Notes under the pieces: generated by a model | What the model saw: the letters and a program-made list of their open reading frames with translations, nothing else | What the model was told of the DNA's origin: nothing | Databases searched by the model: none | Program-made: the position numbers and the translations under genes | In this document: positions 34,813 to 43,478 of the stretch, piece after piece | Layout: the number at the start of each line of letters is the position of its first letter | Position numbering within the stretch: the first letter of the stretch is position 1 | Source of the DNA: Parapedobacter sp. SGR-10 | Lineage (GTDB): Bacteria; Bacteroidota; Bacteroidia; Sphingobacteriales; Sphingobacteriaceae | Assembly (NCBI RefSeq): GCF_011030405.1 | Contig: NZ_JAAJTJ010000014.1 | Span: 36,727 to 100,726 of the forward strand | Direction: 5' to 3' | DNA: 64,000 nucleotides

Positions 34813-35741
34813 TGAAGAAGATTGCATATATCTGTATGGGATGGTTGGTCATATTGACCGGCTGTTCGAAAGAAGACGGACCGGAAACCAAGGTCTACAA
34901 TTTCTCACATTGGCAAGAAGGGCAGGTCATCAAAGATGCCCAGGGATACACGGAGGTCGTGATCGGAGATTATCCGTTGGTACTGAGCGTGCCCCATGGT
35001 GGTGATATCGCTCCCGAACATATATTGGACCGAGAGTGTGAAGGAGCCGAAACTGTCAAGGATACCTATACCGTAGAGTTGGCCAGAGCAATCCAGGACG
35101 AATATCGGATCGTCTACGGCAAGACACCCTCTGTCGTGATATCCCATATTTCGCGGATGAAGATCGATCAAAACCGGGAATTGGAAGGAGCACTTTGCGA
35201 CAATGTGGAACTGACCGACACCTGGCATTTCTACCATAACTATTTAGATTCATTGTTACAGTATTCTTCGCAAAAGTTTGATAAGACCGTATTTATCGAT
35301 CTGCATGCTCACGGTCATGCTGTTCAACGTTTGGAACTAGGTGTGAGTTTGACTATCAGTGAATTGGGATATGTCTTTACGGGGCATGAGAATCTTGCGC
35401 ATATAGGTAATCTTCGTGAAAAATCTTCTTATCGTAATCTACTCCGCATGAATTCGTCGTACACGCTCCGTGAGCTACTCTTGGGAGATCATGCTTTTGG
35501 TACATCGATGGCCGATAAAGGTTTTCCCTCTGTGCCCAGTAAACAGGATCCTCACCCTATGACGGGGCAGTCTTATTTTACGGGAGGATATAATACGACA
35601 TTTGCGACGTCCACAGACTATCCGAAAGTGTATGGTTTTCAGATTGAAGCTAATGGAAATTCCAAAAACACAGCCAATAGACGGGCCCAGTTTGCAAAGA
35701 GCCTGGCCGAGTCTGTAGAAATCATGTTGCACGAGTTTTAG
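34812..35741 (+). CDS. Lipoprotein N-formylglutamate-amidohydrolase-like enzyme (2 of 4)
   Basis: 309 residues, a paralogue of the preceding gene but lipid-anchored (lipobox ILTGCSKEDG). The same motifs are conserved: LSVPHGGDIAPEHI, ISRMKIDQNRELEGA, IDLHAHGHAVQRLELG, and SKQDPHPMTGQSYFTGGYNT, which matches MQDPHPQEGEAFFAGGH in the first paralogue. It should hydrolyse an amide or formamide bond on a glutamyl-like substrate at the outer membrane or periplasm. A tail of AT-rich tandem sequence follows. Confidence 0.8.
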   Translation: MKKIAYICMGWLVILTGCSKEDGPETKVYNFSHWQEGQVIKDAQGYTEVVIGDYPLVLSVPHGGDIAPEHILDRECEGAETVKDTYTVELARAIQDEYRIVYGKTPSVVISHISRMKIDQNRELEGALCDNVELTDTWHFYHNYLDSLLQYSSQKFDKTVFIDLHAHGHAVQRLELGVSLTISELGYVFTGHENLAHIGNLREKSSYRNLLRMNSSYTLRELLLGDHAFGTSMADKGFPSVPSKQDPHPMTGQSYFTGGYNTTFATSTDYPKVYGFQIEANGNSKNTANRRAQFAKSLAESVEIMLHEF

Positions 35742-35880
35742 TCGTAAATGTTTAACTGAGGTTAACTGTTTTTAATTGTTTAATTGATGTCAATCTAAAC
35801 GATTAACCCTTTAACCTTTTAATCCTTTAAACAGTTAAACCCTTAAGCGATTAATCCTATCCAACAAAAAAGAATAAATT
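35742..35880. repeat. AT-rich degenerate repeat spacer
   Basis: 139 bases made of imperfect repeats of gttaac / ttaattg / cgattaa / ctttaa (for example aaacgattaaccctttaacc and aagcgattaatcc). A similar composition and the core ttaaacgattaa occur at 49620-49712 before another serine hydrolase gene of this locus. No promoter boxes were recognised. It may have arisen by slippage. Confidence 0.6.
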
Positions 35881-36948
35881 ATGATAAAATCATTCTATAT
35901 ATACACAGCATTCATAGCCATTGGTATGTGGGGAAATACGGTTGAAGCACAGCCGGCCAAAAATCCGCACTATCCAGGCAAAACCTGGGAAGTTGCGACT
36001 TCTCCCGAGGAACTTGGGCTGTCTACAGCCAAGTTGCAGGAAGCGGAAGCCTTTTCGAAAACCTTGCAAACGGATGCGGTGGTGGTGGTCGTCGATGGTA
36101 AGATCGCTTACCAATGGGGTGATACGGACAAAAAGATCAATACACATTCTGTACGCAAGAGTGTGATCAGCGCATTGTATGGCAAGTATGTGTTGGATGG
36201 TACGATCAATCTGGATGCCACGATGGCCGATCTGGGCATAGACGATGTGGAGGGACTGAGCAAAGAAGAGAAGAAAGCGACCGTAAGAGATCTGCTCAAA
36301 GCCCGGTCGGGTATATACCATCCGGCGCTCTACGAGACGGAAAGCATGAAAAAACGCAAGCCCGAACGGTATTCGCACAAGCCTGGTACATTCTACTATT
36401 ACAATAATTGGGACTTTAATGCATTGGGTACTATCCTCAAAGAGAAGACAAAAAAACACTTTTTTGATCTGTTGTATGAAGATATTGCCAAACCTATCGA
36501 TATGGAGGACTACAAACCGTCCGATGGCCATGATGTCAGCGGCAAGGCTTCCATACATAATGCCTACCCTTTTCATGTCACGGCAAAAGATCTGGCCAGG
36601 TTTGGATGGCTTATGCTCAACAATGGCCGCTGGAACGATGTGCAGGTTATTGACAGTGCTTGGGTAAAGGAATCTACACAATCGTATTCCAATACGCATA
36701 ATCGTCGTTATGGATATGGATATCTATGGTGGATACCCCATGACCCTGCCAAGTATAATGGGGAGGTCTTGAAAAACCTTCCGGCCGGCTCGTTTTCGGC
36801 TCACGGGGCTAAAGGACAATACTTGATGGTCATCCCTGCTTATAACATGGTCGTGGTACATCGGGTCAATTCCGACATACGGGGCAGGTCTGTGAGTGGA
36901 GGACAATGGTCCAAGCTGTTGACAATGATATTGGATGCGAGGATGTAG
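35881..36948 (+). CDS. Exported serine hydrolase, class C beta-lactamase/DD-peptidase fold (1 of 3)
   Basis: 355 residues with Sec signal (ending VEAQ, about residue 24). The catalytic SxxK is Ser90-Val-Arg-Lys93 in NTHSVRKSVISALYG. A tyrosine motif (FYYYNNWDFNALG) provides YxN, and SAHGAKGQYLMV provides the HxG in place of KTG. This fold covers DD-carboxypeptidases, D-aminopeptidases, esterases and amidases. Next to D-aminoacylases and a glutamate racemase, a D-stereospecific amidase or peptidase role is plausible. The substrate cannot be read from sequence. Confidence 0.8.
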   Translation: MIKSFYIYTAFIAIGMWGNTVEAQPAKNPHYPGKTWEVATSPEELGLSTAKLQEAEAFSKTLQTDAVVVVVDGKIAYQWGDTDKKINTHSVRKSVISALYGKYVLDGTINLDATMADLGIDDVEGLSKEEKKATVRDLLKARSGIYHPALYETESMKKRKPERYSHKPGTFYYYNNWDFNALGTILKEKTKKHFFDLLYEDIAKPIDMEDYKPSDGHDVSGKASIHNAYPFHVTAKDLARFGWLMLNNGRWNDVQVIDSAWVKESTQSYSNTHNRRYGYGYLWWIPHDPAKYNGEVLKNLPAGSFSAHGAKGQYLMVIPAYNMVVVHRVNSDIRGRSVSGGQWSKLLTMILDARM

Positions 36949-37053
36949 TGATTGGAGATGTGGGAATTTGAAGATTTGAAAAAGAGATGATTGAGAGGTA
37001 AGTCTGGCGCAAGCATTAGTGCAACGGTGCTTGTGCCTCTTGAAACATAAACC
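36949..37053. repeat. Short intergenic region with two genome repeats
   Basis: Contains atgtgggaatttgaagattt, related to the spacer at about 13845-13868, and the REP-like hairpin segment ctggcgcaagc...gcttgtgcc at about 37003-37035, related to about 12533-12557. Both look like interspersed non-coding repeats. Confidence 0.5.
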
Positions 37054-38625
37054 ATGAAAAAAACTTTAGTTACGGCCTGTCTGACATTATTATCTGTCTC
37101 ATTCTTGATGGCACAGCGTATAGGCAAGCAAGACATTCTCATCAAAAATGCCTGGGTTTTTGACGGTTCGGGAAAAGATTCCGTACAACTGGATGTAGGC
37201 ATTAAAAAAGATCGTATTACTTTTGTCGGTAAAGCCGATCAGAAATTAAAGGCAAAAAAGATTATTGACGGCACGGGCTTGTACCTTGCACCCGGTTTTA
37301 TCGATCCCCATACCCATCATAATGGACGCCTTATGAGTGAAAAGGCTGAAAACCGTGCTGTATTACGCGTACTCAAACAAGGAGTGACCACGATATTTAT
37401 GGGCAATGATGGATCCGGTCCATTGCCTATTGGCAAGACGCTGGATCAATGGCAGAAAGACGGTATAGGTGTCAATGCCGCTCTTTTCGTACCTCATGGA
37501 ACGGTACGTGCAAAAGTCATCGGATACCGCAATATCGGTGTGTCCGACGAGCAGATAGGACAGATGAAAGAATTGGTGGAACAAGGCATGAAAGAGGGCG
37601 CCTTTGGCCTTTCGACAGGTTTATTTTATACGCCTGGTTTTTTTTCTTCTACGGACGAAGTCATCGAACTATCAAAAGTAGCGGCCGCTTACGGAGGTAT
37701 CTATGATACACACCAAAGGGATGAAGGCTCACAAAGTGTTGGAGTCATCAATTCTGTCAGGGAAGTACTCGAAATCGGGGAGAAAGCAGGTATACCAGTG
37801 CACATTTCCCATATCAAAGTGTCGGGTACGCCATCTTGGGGAAAGAGTGTAGAGATCGTCCGTTTGATGGAAGAAGCACAACAAAAAGGCATAAAAGTTT
37901 CTGCAAACCAATACCCTTATGTAGCTTCACGTACAGGATTAGGCTCTGCCATAGTGCCTACTTGGGTACGGGATGGTGGAAGTGCTGCCATGAAAAAACG
38001 CTTTCAGGACGAAACACTTCGGGACAGTATTCTCAAGGGGATTACTGGGCTTATCCAAGCCCGTACAGGTACGGCCGATAAACTGTTTCTGTCTATACCA
38101 TCGGATAAATTTTTGGACAATAAGTCATTGGATGAAGTGGCTAAAGCATGGGAAATGTCCCCTGAAGCAGCAACTATTGAAATCTTGAAGGACAAGTCTC
38201 CGTCTGTACATTCCTTCAGCATGACCGAAGACGACCTGCTGAATTTTATGCGTCAACCTTGGGTTATGGTAGGTTCGGACGGCGGAGGTGGCCATCCTCG
38301 TGCTTATGGAACTTTCCCCCGTGTACTACGTCGTTATGTATTGGATAAAAACGTACTTTCCATGGCCGAAGCCATTCATAAATCTTCAGGACTGACTGCT
38401 CAGACATTGAATATTAAGGATCGCGGCTTGATCAAGGAAGGGTACTTTGCGGATGTAGTATTATTTGATCCCAAAACTATAGTGGACAAGGCAGAGTTTG
38501 GGAAAGCAGAACAGCTTGCTGAAGGTATGGAATATGTCATTGTCAACGGGACACTGACAATCGATAGAGGAGAGTACACAAAAGCCTTAGCTGGACGAAC
38601 TCTGCGGATGAATGAAGGGAAATAA
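37054..38625 (+). CDS. Exported N-acyl-D-amino-acid deacylase (1 of 2)
   Basis: 523 residues with Sec signal (ending FLMAQ). Amidohydrolase-superfamily enzyme of the D-aminoacylase type, removing an N-acyl group from D-amino acids such as N-acyl-D-glutamate. Metal-binding HxH is His86-Thr-His88 in PGFIDPHTHHNG. EGAFGLSTGLFYTPG, HISHIKVSG, NQYPY and the hallmark GSDGGGGHPRAYGTFPRVL are present, with a D-aminoacylase C-terminal strand domain (REGYFADVVLFDPKTI-like). Known family members are cytoplasmic, so the signal peptide is notable. Its end overlaps the next coding region only if an upstream Met is used. Confidence 0.87.
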   Translation: MKKTLVTACLTLLSVSFLMAQRIGKQDILIKNAWVFDGSGKDSVQLDVGIKKDRITFVGKADQKLKAKKIIDGTGLYLAPGFIDPHTHHNGRLMSEKAENRAVLRVLKQGVTTIFMGNDGSGPLPIGKTLDQWQKDGIGVNAALFVPHGTVRAKVIGYRNIGVSDEQIGQMKELVEQGMKEGAFGLSTGLFYTPGFFSSTDEVIELSKVAAAYGGIYDTHQRDEGSQSVGVINSVREVLEIGEKAGIPVHISHIKVSGTPSWGKSVEIVRLMEEAQQKGIKVSANQYPYVASRTGLGSAIVPTWVRDGGSAAMKKRFQDETLRDSILKGITGLIQARTGTADKLFLSIPSDKFLDNKSLDEVAKAWEMSPEAATIEILKDKSPSVHSFSMTEDDLLNFMRQPWVMVGSDGGGGHPRAYGTFPRVLRRYVLDKNVLSMAEAIHKSSGLTAQTLNIKDRGLIKEGYFADVVLFDPKTIVDKAEFGKAEQLAEGMEYVIVNGTLTIDRGEYTKALAGRTLRMNEGK

Positions 38626-38635
38626 GGGAATGTAT

Positions 38636-39547
38636 ATGAAAAAAAAGAACTTACTTACGGTGTATGTTACGGTTTTGCTGCTGGCTTTCAGTTTGGTAGT
38701 CCGGGTATATGCCCAAAGGCTTCCGGCCGGAGAAGGAAGTTTTGTCTATACAGATTATAAGCCCTTGGCAGACAAACCTATTACAGTAAGGTATTATATT
38801 CCGGATAATAAACCTGATGCGGAAGTATTGTTTGTCATGCACGGCAATAGTCGGAATGCTGAGGGATATTGGAAGACTATGCTGCCATATGCCAAAGCGC
38901 ATCAGTTTTTGCTGATTGTGCCGGAATTTTCCAAGGCGTATTTTCCAAACTCAAGGGATTACCATCAAGGGGGGATGTTCACGAAAGAGGGCGATGCGGT
39001 GGAGAAGAAATACTGGGCTTTTTCACTGATTGAGCCTTTGTTTGATTATATGAAAGCCCAAACCGGAAATACAAGCCAGGATTATTATCTGTATGGTTTT
39101 TCGGCCGGGTCACAGTTCGTGCATCGTTTCTTGATGTTCCAGCCACAAAATAGGGTGTCGCGTGCCATAGCAGGTTCCGCTGGTACGTACACCATGCCGG
39201 ATCTATCGGTGAAATATGCTTATGGGTTGAAAAACACCAAAGTACGTCCCCAAGACTTGTCTGGTATGTTGCAGAAAGACATGATTCTATTGGTGGGTGA
39301 TGCCGATACGGTGCTAAGCCGAACGGATCTGGTCAAAACTCCAGTAGCTAATAGACAGGGAAGAGACCGTGTGGAGCGCGGACAGGAGTTTTACAGACGA
39401 TCCAAGGAGCTGGCCGGACAGTTGGGAGTTTCTTTTGGATGGAGCTTCGCATTGGTGCCGGAAGCAGGACATTCACAGTCGCAGATGGCTTCTACAGTCG
39501 CAGAGATTTTGTTCGGAAGCAAACAGGTTGAAAAAGATAAAAAATAG
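38636..39547 (+). CDS. Exported alpha/beta hydrolase, esterase/PHB-depolymerase-like (1 of 2)
   Basis: About 303 residues from the ATG at 38636, chosen because it starts a clean Sec signal (MKKKNLLTVYVTVLLLAFSL...VYAQ). Two upstream in-frame ATGs exist at 38612 and 38630. The nucleophile elbow GFSAGS contains the catalytic Ser, the oxyanion region is LFVMHGNSRNAEGY, and the likely catalytic His lies in VPEAGHSQSQMA. A close paralogue is encoded at 47573. It could cleave ester or amide side groups from the polymer. The substrate is unknown. Confidence 0.75.
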   Translation: MKKKNLLTVYVTVLLLAFSLVVRVYAQRLPAGEGSFVYTDYKPLADKPITVRYYIPDNKPDAEVLFVMHGNSRNAEGYWKTMLPYAKAHQFLLIVPEFSKAYFPNSRDYHQGGMFTKEGDAVEKKYWAFSLIEPLFDYMKAQTGNTSQDYYLYGFSAGSQFVHRFLMFQPQNRVSRAIAGSAGTYTMPDLSVKYAYGLKNTKVRPQDLSGMLQKDMILLVGDADTVLSRTDLVKTPVANRQGRDRVERGQEFYRRSKELAGQLGVSFGWSFALVPEAGHSQSQMASTVAEILFGSKQVEKDKK

Positions 39548-39552
39548 CTGTA

Positions 39553-40716
39553 ATGAAAATCAAAAAGATTTGTGGGATATTTTTAGGCTTGATAGTCTGC
39601 TTGGTAGCCTCGTTTACTACATTTGCTTGGGATTACACCTTAGATGAGGGTAGTCCGATCGATAGGATACAAAAAGGTGTCGTGGAGTATAAGGGCAAAT
39701 GGTACCATGCCGGCGATACCATATATGGGTACAAGGACTACATCAAATTGGTGGTAGGAGATGCCAAGGCACCTCTATTGTTGGGTATTCCCCATGATGG
39801 TGCCATGAAAGGTGATCCCGAGATACCACGGGTCACTAAGTCCGGTAGGGATATCAATACAAAGCCTTTTACATTGGGTATCGCAGAACTATTTAGGAAA
39901 GATGCCGGACTGCAACCGTGGATTATTATATGTGAGATTCATCGGCAGCGTGTGGATGCAAATACTTTTCCCAAGTTGATAGAAGAGCGATATGGTGTGG
40001 ATACAGACGCAAGAAAAACATATGATAGCTATCACGAGTTGTTGTTATTGGCGCGCGCGACGATGGCTCGTAATTTGGCAGACACAAAAGGAGGGCTTTT
40101 TATTGATATGCACGGCCATGGACATACCTATGTCAAAGGGTATGAAGAGGAATATATCTCGCCGGTAGATGGCCAAAAGATTTTGTCCAAGTATATTCGT
40201 CAGTCCGAAGTAGCGTATGCTATATCTAATGAAGCACTTGAAAAATCAGACAGTGAATTGGACAAGTTGGCAGAATATTCGAGTATCTATGCTATCGTCA
40301 AAACCAATCCCTCTGTATCTTTGTCTCAACTGATTCGTGGGCCGTATAGTTTAGGTGCCCTTTTGGATGATGAAGGTACTGTTGCAGTTCCCGGCAGACT
40401 GATACCTGTACTGGAACGGAATGTAGAGTTGTTTGGAACAGATAAAGACGGAAAGCCTCGGCGGAGACCCTATTTTAATGGTGGATACTTGACACGTAAA
40501 TACGGCTCGGCGATAAAACCTGCCGGGGGAAATATAGGTTTTCCCGATAATATATCGTCTATTCAGATCGAAACACCTGGTATTACCGTTCGAAACAACG
40601 CGGTTGTAAGGTCGAGATCGATACATCAGTTCAAACGTGCTATTATCAAATACCTCAACCATTGGTACGGCTATGATTTTCCAAACAGCGCATATCCATA
40701 CACGTATTTTAAATAA
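39553..40716 (+). CDS. Exported N-formylglutamate-amidohydrolase-like enzyme (3 of 4), divergent
   Basis: 387 residues with Sec signal (ending TTFAW). It is longer and more divergent than the other three paralogues. LGIPHDGAMKGDPEIP replaces VPHGG (Asp for Gly), CEIHRQRVDANTFPKLIEE replaces SR-x3-D-x-NR (His-Arg, D-A-N), and FIDMHGHGHTYVKGYEEEYI keeps the HxH site. The changes in the guanidinium/carboxylate-binding motif suggest altered substrate. It lies five bases after the alpha/beta hydrolase gene and nine before the fourth paralogue, in a tight operon. Confidence 0.72.
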   Translation: MKIKKICGIFLGLIVCLVASFTTFAWDYTLDEGSPIDRIQKGVVEYKGKWYHAGDTIYGYKDYIKLVVGDAKAPLLLGIPHDGAMKGDPEIPRVTKSGRDINTKPFTLGIAELFRKDAGLQPWIIICEIHRQRVDANTFPKLIEERYGVDTDARKTYDSYHELLLLARATMARNLADTKGGLFIDMHGHGHTYVKGYEEEYISPVDGQKILSKYIRQSEVAYAISNEALEKSDSELDKLAEYSSIYAIVKTNPSVSLSQLIRGPYSLGALLDDEGTVAVPGRLIPVLERNVELFGTDKDGKPRRRPYFNGGYLTRKYGSAIKPAGGNIGFPDNISSIQIETPGITVRNNAVVRSRSIHQFKRAIIKYLNHWYGYDFPNSAYPYTYFK

Positions 40717-40724
40717 TAAATAGT

Positions 40725-41708
40725 ATGCGAAGATTGATGATCTATATGTGCGCTAGACATGGGCTATACATAGGAGTATTGTCCTGCTTGATCTTGCTGA
40801 CACATTGTACAAAAACGTCTGCCGAAAAGATTGAGCCTCCGAAAAAGGAAGAAGGCACCCCCGGTACACAGCCGAATCCATTGGTAGCAGAACACTGGAA
40901 AGTCGGTCAAAGGTTTTTTACCGACAACGAATGGGCTGAGTGCATGGTAGGAGATATGCCCTTAGTCCTTACCGCACCCCATGGAGGAGATATAAAGCCC
41001 GCAGGCATACCGGATAGATCCTGCCCGAATGCTAAAACAGCAAAGGACCTGTACACACAGGAACTAGCTAGGGAAATAGCGGCCGAGCTGTATGAGACAT
41101 ACGGTGTACGTCCCTACGTCGTCATCAATCTCCTGCACCGTAGCAAGTTGGATCCCAATAGGGAAATCGAAGAGGCCTCTTGTGGCAATGAAACAATGAA
41201 AGAAGCATGGCGTGGTTTCCAAGGCTATATCGACTCGGCTTTGTCTACGGCTGTACATCATCATGGCCGCGCCTTGTTTGTCGATCTACATGGGCATGTA
41301 GGAGACCAGATCGAACTAGGCTACTCGCTGACGGGAACCAATCTGCGTACCTTGGCCAATGGTAATGATATCACTAATCTGATCGCCAAATCTACCATGG
41401 TCAACTATATGACGAAACGATCCCCGGCGATTTTTCAGGGCATGATTATGGGAGATGCCGCATTTGGAACGCTTTTGGAAAACGAAGGGATTCCCGCCAT
41501 GCCCAGCAAGCAAAAGAAAGCTCCGCTGTCGGGGGTGAGTTTCTTTAGCGGTGGGTATATTTCCGACAGATATGGCGCGGTAGCGTATCCCGGCGTCTAT
41601 GGATTTCAGATGGAATGCCATCCTTCGATCAGAAATGCGGAAAGATCAGCATTTGTTAAGACTTTTGCCAAGCTTATCATGCAATATCTGGAAAATACAA
41701 CATTTTAA
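40725..41708 (+). CDS. Lipoprotein N-formylglutamate-amidohydrolase-like enzyme (4 of 4)
   Basis: 327 residues with a lipobox after an extended N-region (LILLTHCTKTS). The motifs LTAPHGGDIKPAGIPDRSCP, LLHRSKLDPNREIEEASCG and VDLHGHVGDQIELGYSL correspond to paralogues 1 and 2, with HGHV in place of HGHGH. SKQKKAPLSGVSFFSGGY replaces the DPHP segment. It is probably anchored in the outer membrane facing the periplasm or surface. Four diverged paralogues in 8 kb imply a substrate with several distinct amide positions. Confidence 0.78.
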   Translation: MRRLMIYMCARHGLYIGVLSCLILLTHCTKTSAEKIEPPKKEEGTPGTQPNPLVAEHWKVGQRFFTDNEWAECMVGDMPLVLTAPHGGDIKPAGIPDRSCPNAKTAKDLYTQELAREIAAELYETYGVRPYVVINLLHRSKLDPNREIEEASCGNETMKEAWRGFQGYIDSALSTAVHHHGRALFVDLHGHVGDQIELGYSLTGTNLRTLANGNDITNLIAKSTMVNYMTKRSPAIFQGMIMGDAAFGTLLENEGIPAMPSKQKKAPLSGVSFFSGGYISDRYGAVAYPGVYGFQMECHPSIRNAERSAFVKTFAKLIMQYLENTTF

Positions 41709-41751
41709 TATTCAATTTTTTTAGGACAAACACATAATTTTACAAGACAAC

Positions 41752-43458
41752 ATGAAACGAATTTCCTTATTTTTTCTCGTTACCGGGTTTTTGATATGGG
41801 GGTGCAAGCAACAGCATAAACCCGTTGCGATAGATGCCTACAATTATCAGATTGTCAAGCATGACACTTTTCAACAGGCCGCAGTATCTTCGGCTCATCC
41901 CTTGGCAAGTGAAGTGGGAAGATATATATTGGAACAGGGGGGGACAGCCATGGATGCAGCTATAGCAGTACAGTACGCATTGGCTGTGGTCTATCCGAAT
42001 GCAGGAAATATCGGTGGAGGCGGGTTTATGGTCGTACATACCAAGGAAGGAGAATCCTATACGATAGATTTTCGGGAGAAGGCTCCGGGTTCGGCACATC
42101 GGGATATGTACCTGGATTCGTTGGGCAACGCTGACCTGACCAAAAGTCAGGACGGACACCTCGCATCGGGCGTTCCCGGTTCTGTAGCGGGTATGGAATT
42201 GGCCCATCAAAAATTTGGTACGATGGAGTTTGCTAAGCTGATACAACCGGCTATAGATCTGGCCGAAAAAGGTTTTGCAATCACGGAAAGAGAAGCTAAG
42301 GGGCTGAACAGGTATAGGAAAGACTTCATCAAATACAATACCCAGACTCCGGCATTTGTCAAAGAACAAGGGTGGAAAGCCAATGACACCTTGATCCAGA
42401 CCGATCTGGCCAATACGCTAAAACGTATTCAGAAGGATGGAGCAAAAGGATTTTATGAGGGCGAAACTGCCCGCCTGATCGTAGAAGAAATGAAGCGCGG
42501 AGGAGGTATCATCACCGAGCAAGACCTCAAAAATTATATAGCACAAGAACGTATCCCTATTGTATTTGATTATAAAGGGTATGAAATCATCACGATGGGA
42601 TTGCCTTCGAGTGGCGGTCTGGTCATTCAGCAAATGATGGAGATGATCAAACCATATCCTTTGAAAGAATATGGTTTTCAGAGCAAGGAAGCCGTCAATC
42701 TGATGGTCGAGATAGAACGTAGAGCCTATGCAGATCGTACGGAGTACATGGGGGATCCGGACTTTGTGGATGTGCCTGTAGCCAAATTGTTGGATACAAC
42801 GTATATCCGTTCGAGAATGAATGATTTTGTGCCGTTGAAACCTTCCAAAAGTGAACACATAAAAGCCGGTTTGGGTAAGGAAAAAGAAGAGACAACACAC
42901 TTCTCGATCATCGATCAGTATGGCAATATGGTGTCGCTGACCACCACGATCAATGGAAACTATGGTAGCCGTGTTGTCGTGGGTGGTGCCGGATTTCTCT
43001 TGAACAATGAGATGGATGACTTCAGTGCAAAACCGGGTGTGCCTAATAAGTTTGGATTGTTGGGGACAGAAGCAAATTCTATCGCTCCGGGCAAGAGAAT
43101 GCTGAGTGCGATGTCACCTACGATTGTCAAAAAAGACGGCAAACCCTACGCTGTAATCGGTACACCTGGTGGTTCGACCATCATCACATCGGTATTCCAG
43201 ACTTTGCTGAATATATTGGAATTTGATATGCCAGCCTACGATGCTGTCAATAAGCCTAAGTTTCACCATCAGTGGATGCCGGATCTGATCCATGTCGAGA
43301 AGAGCTTTGATCCGGAGCTACGCAAGGAATTGGAAGCTATAGGTTATGTCGTGAAAGAACGTGCAAATATTGGTCGCACAGAGGTACTGTTGATCCGTAA
43401 TGGTGTGATCGAAGCCGTAGGGGACAATCGTGGTGATGATAGTGTGGCGGGATTGTAG
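41752..43458 (+). CDS. ggt: Lipoprotein gamma-glutamyltransferase
   Basis: A 568-residue Ntn-hydrolase that cleaves gamma-glutamyl bonds (hydrolysis or transpeptidation). Lipobox LIWGCKQQ. Large-subunit motifs: GGTAMDAAIAVQYALAVVYPNAGNIGGGGFM, DFREKAPG (gamma-glutamyl carboxylate Arg), SGVPGSVAGME. The autoprocessing nucleophile is Thr381 (EETTHFSIIDQYGNMVSLT), followed by the small subunit with SAMSPTIV and GTPGGSTIITSV. Length is normal. Homologues include CapD, which acts on poly-gamma-D-glutamate. In this setting it may take terminal gamma-glutamyl residues off oligomers. Confidence 0.93.
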   Translation: MKRISLFFLVTGFLIWGCKQQHKPVAIDAYNYQIVKHDTFQQAAVSSAHPLASEVGRYILEQGGTAMDAAIAVQYALAVVYPNAGNIGGGGFMVVHTKEGESYTIDFREKAPGSAHRDMYLDSLGNADLTKSQDGHLASGVPGSVAGMELAHQKFGTMEFAKLIQPAIDLAEKGFAITEREAKGLNRYRKDFIKYNTQTPAFVKEQGWKANDTLIQTDLANTLKRIQKDGAKGFYEGETARLIVEEMKRGGGIITEQDLKNYIAQERIPIVFDYKGYEIITMGLPSSGGLVIQQMMEMIKPYPLKEYGFQSKEAVNLMVEIERRAYADRTEYMGDPDFVDVPVAKLLDTTYIRSRMNDFVPLKPSKSEHIKAGLGKEKEETTHFSIIDQYGNMVSLTTTINGNYGSRVVVGGAGFLLNNEMDDFSAKPGVPNKFGLLGTEANSIAPGKRMLSAMSPTIVKKDGKPYAVIGTPGGSTIITSVFQTLLNILEFDMPAYDAVNKPKFHHQWMPDLIHVEKSFDPELRKELEAIGYVVKERANIGRTEVLLIRNGVIEAVGDNRGDDSVAGL

Positions 43459-43478
43459 AAAAATAAAATAACAACAAC

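Noticed and set aside
33910..34827. Long antisense open frame opposite the first FGase-like gene
   Set aside because: It mirrors a well-supported gene, has no recognisable motifs and is explained by codon bias of the sense strand.
35890..36699. Antisense open frame of 269 codons opposite a serine hydrolase
   Set aside because: Shadow of the sense gene with intact SxxK and YxN motifs; composition is unlike neighbouring proteins.
36949..37053. A small RNA gene
   Set aside because: The hairpin is part of a repeat found elsewhere in the window and there is no promoter.
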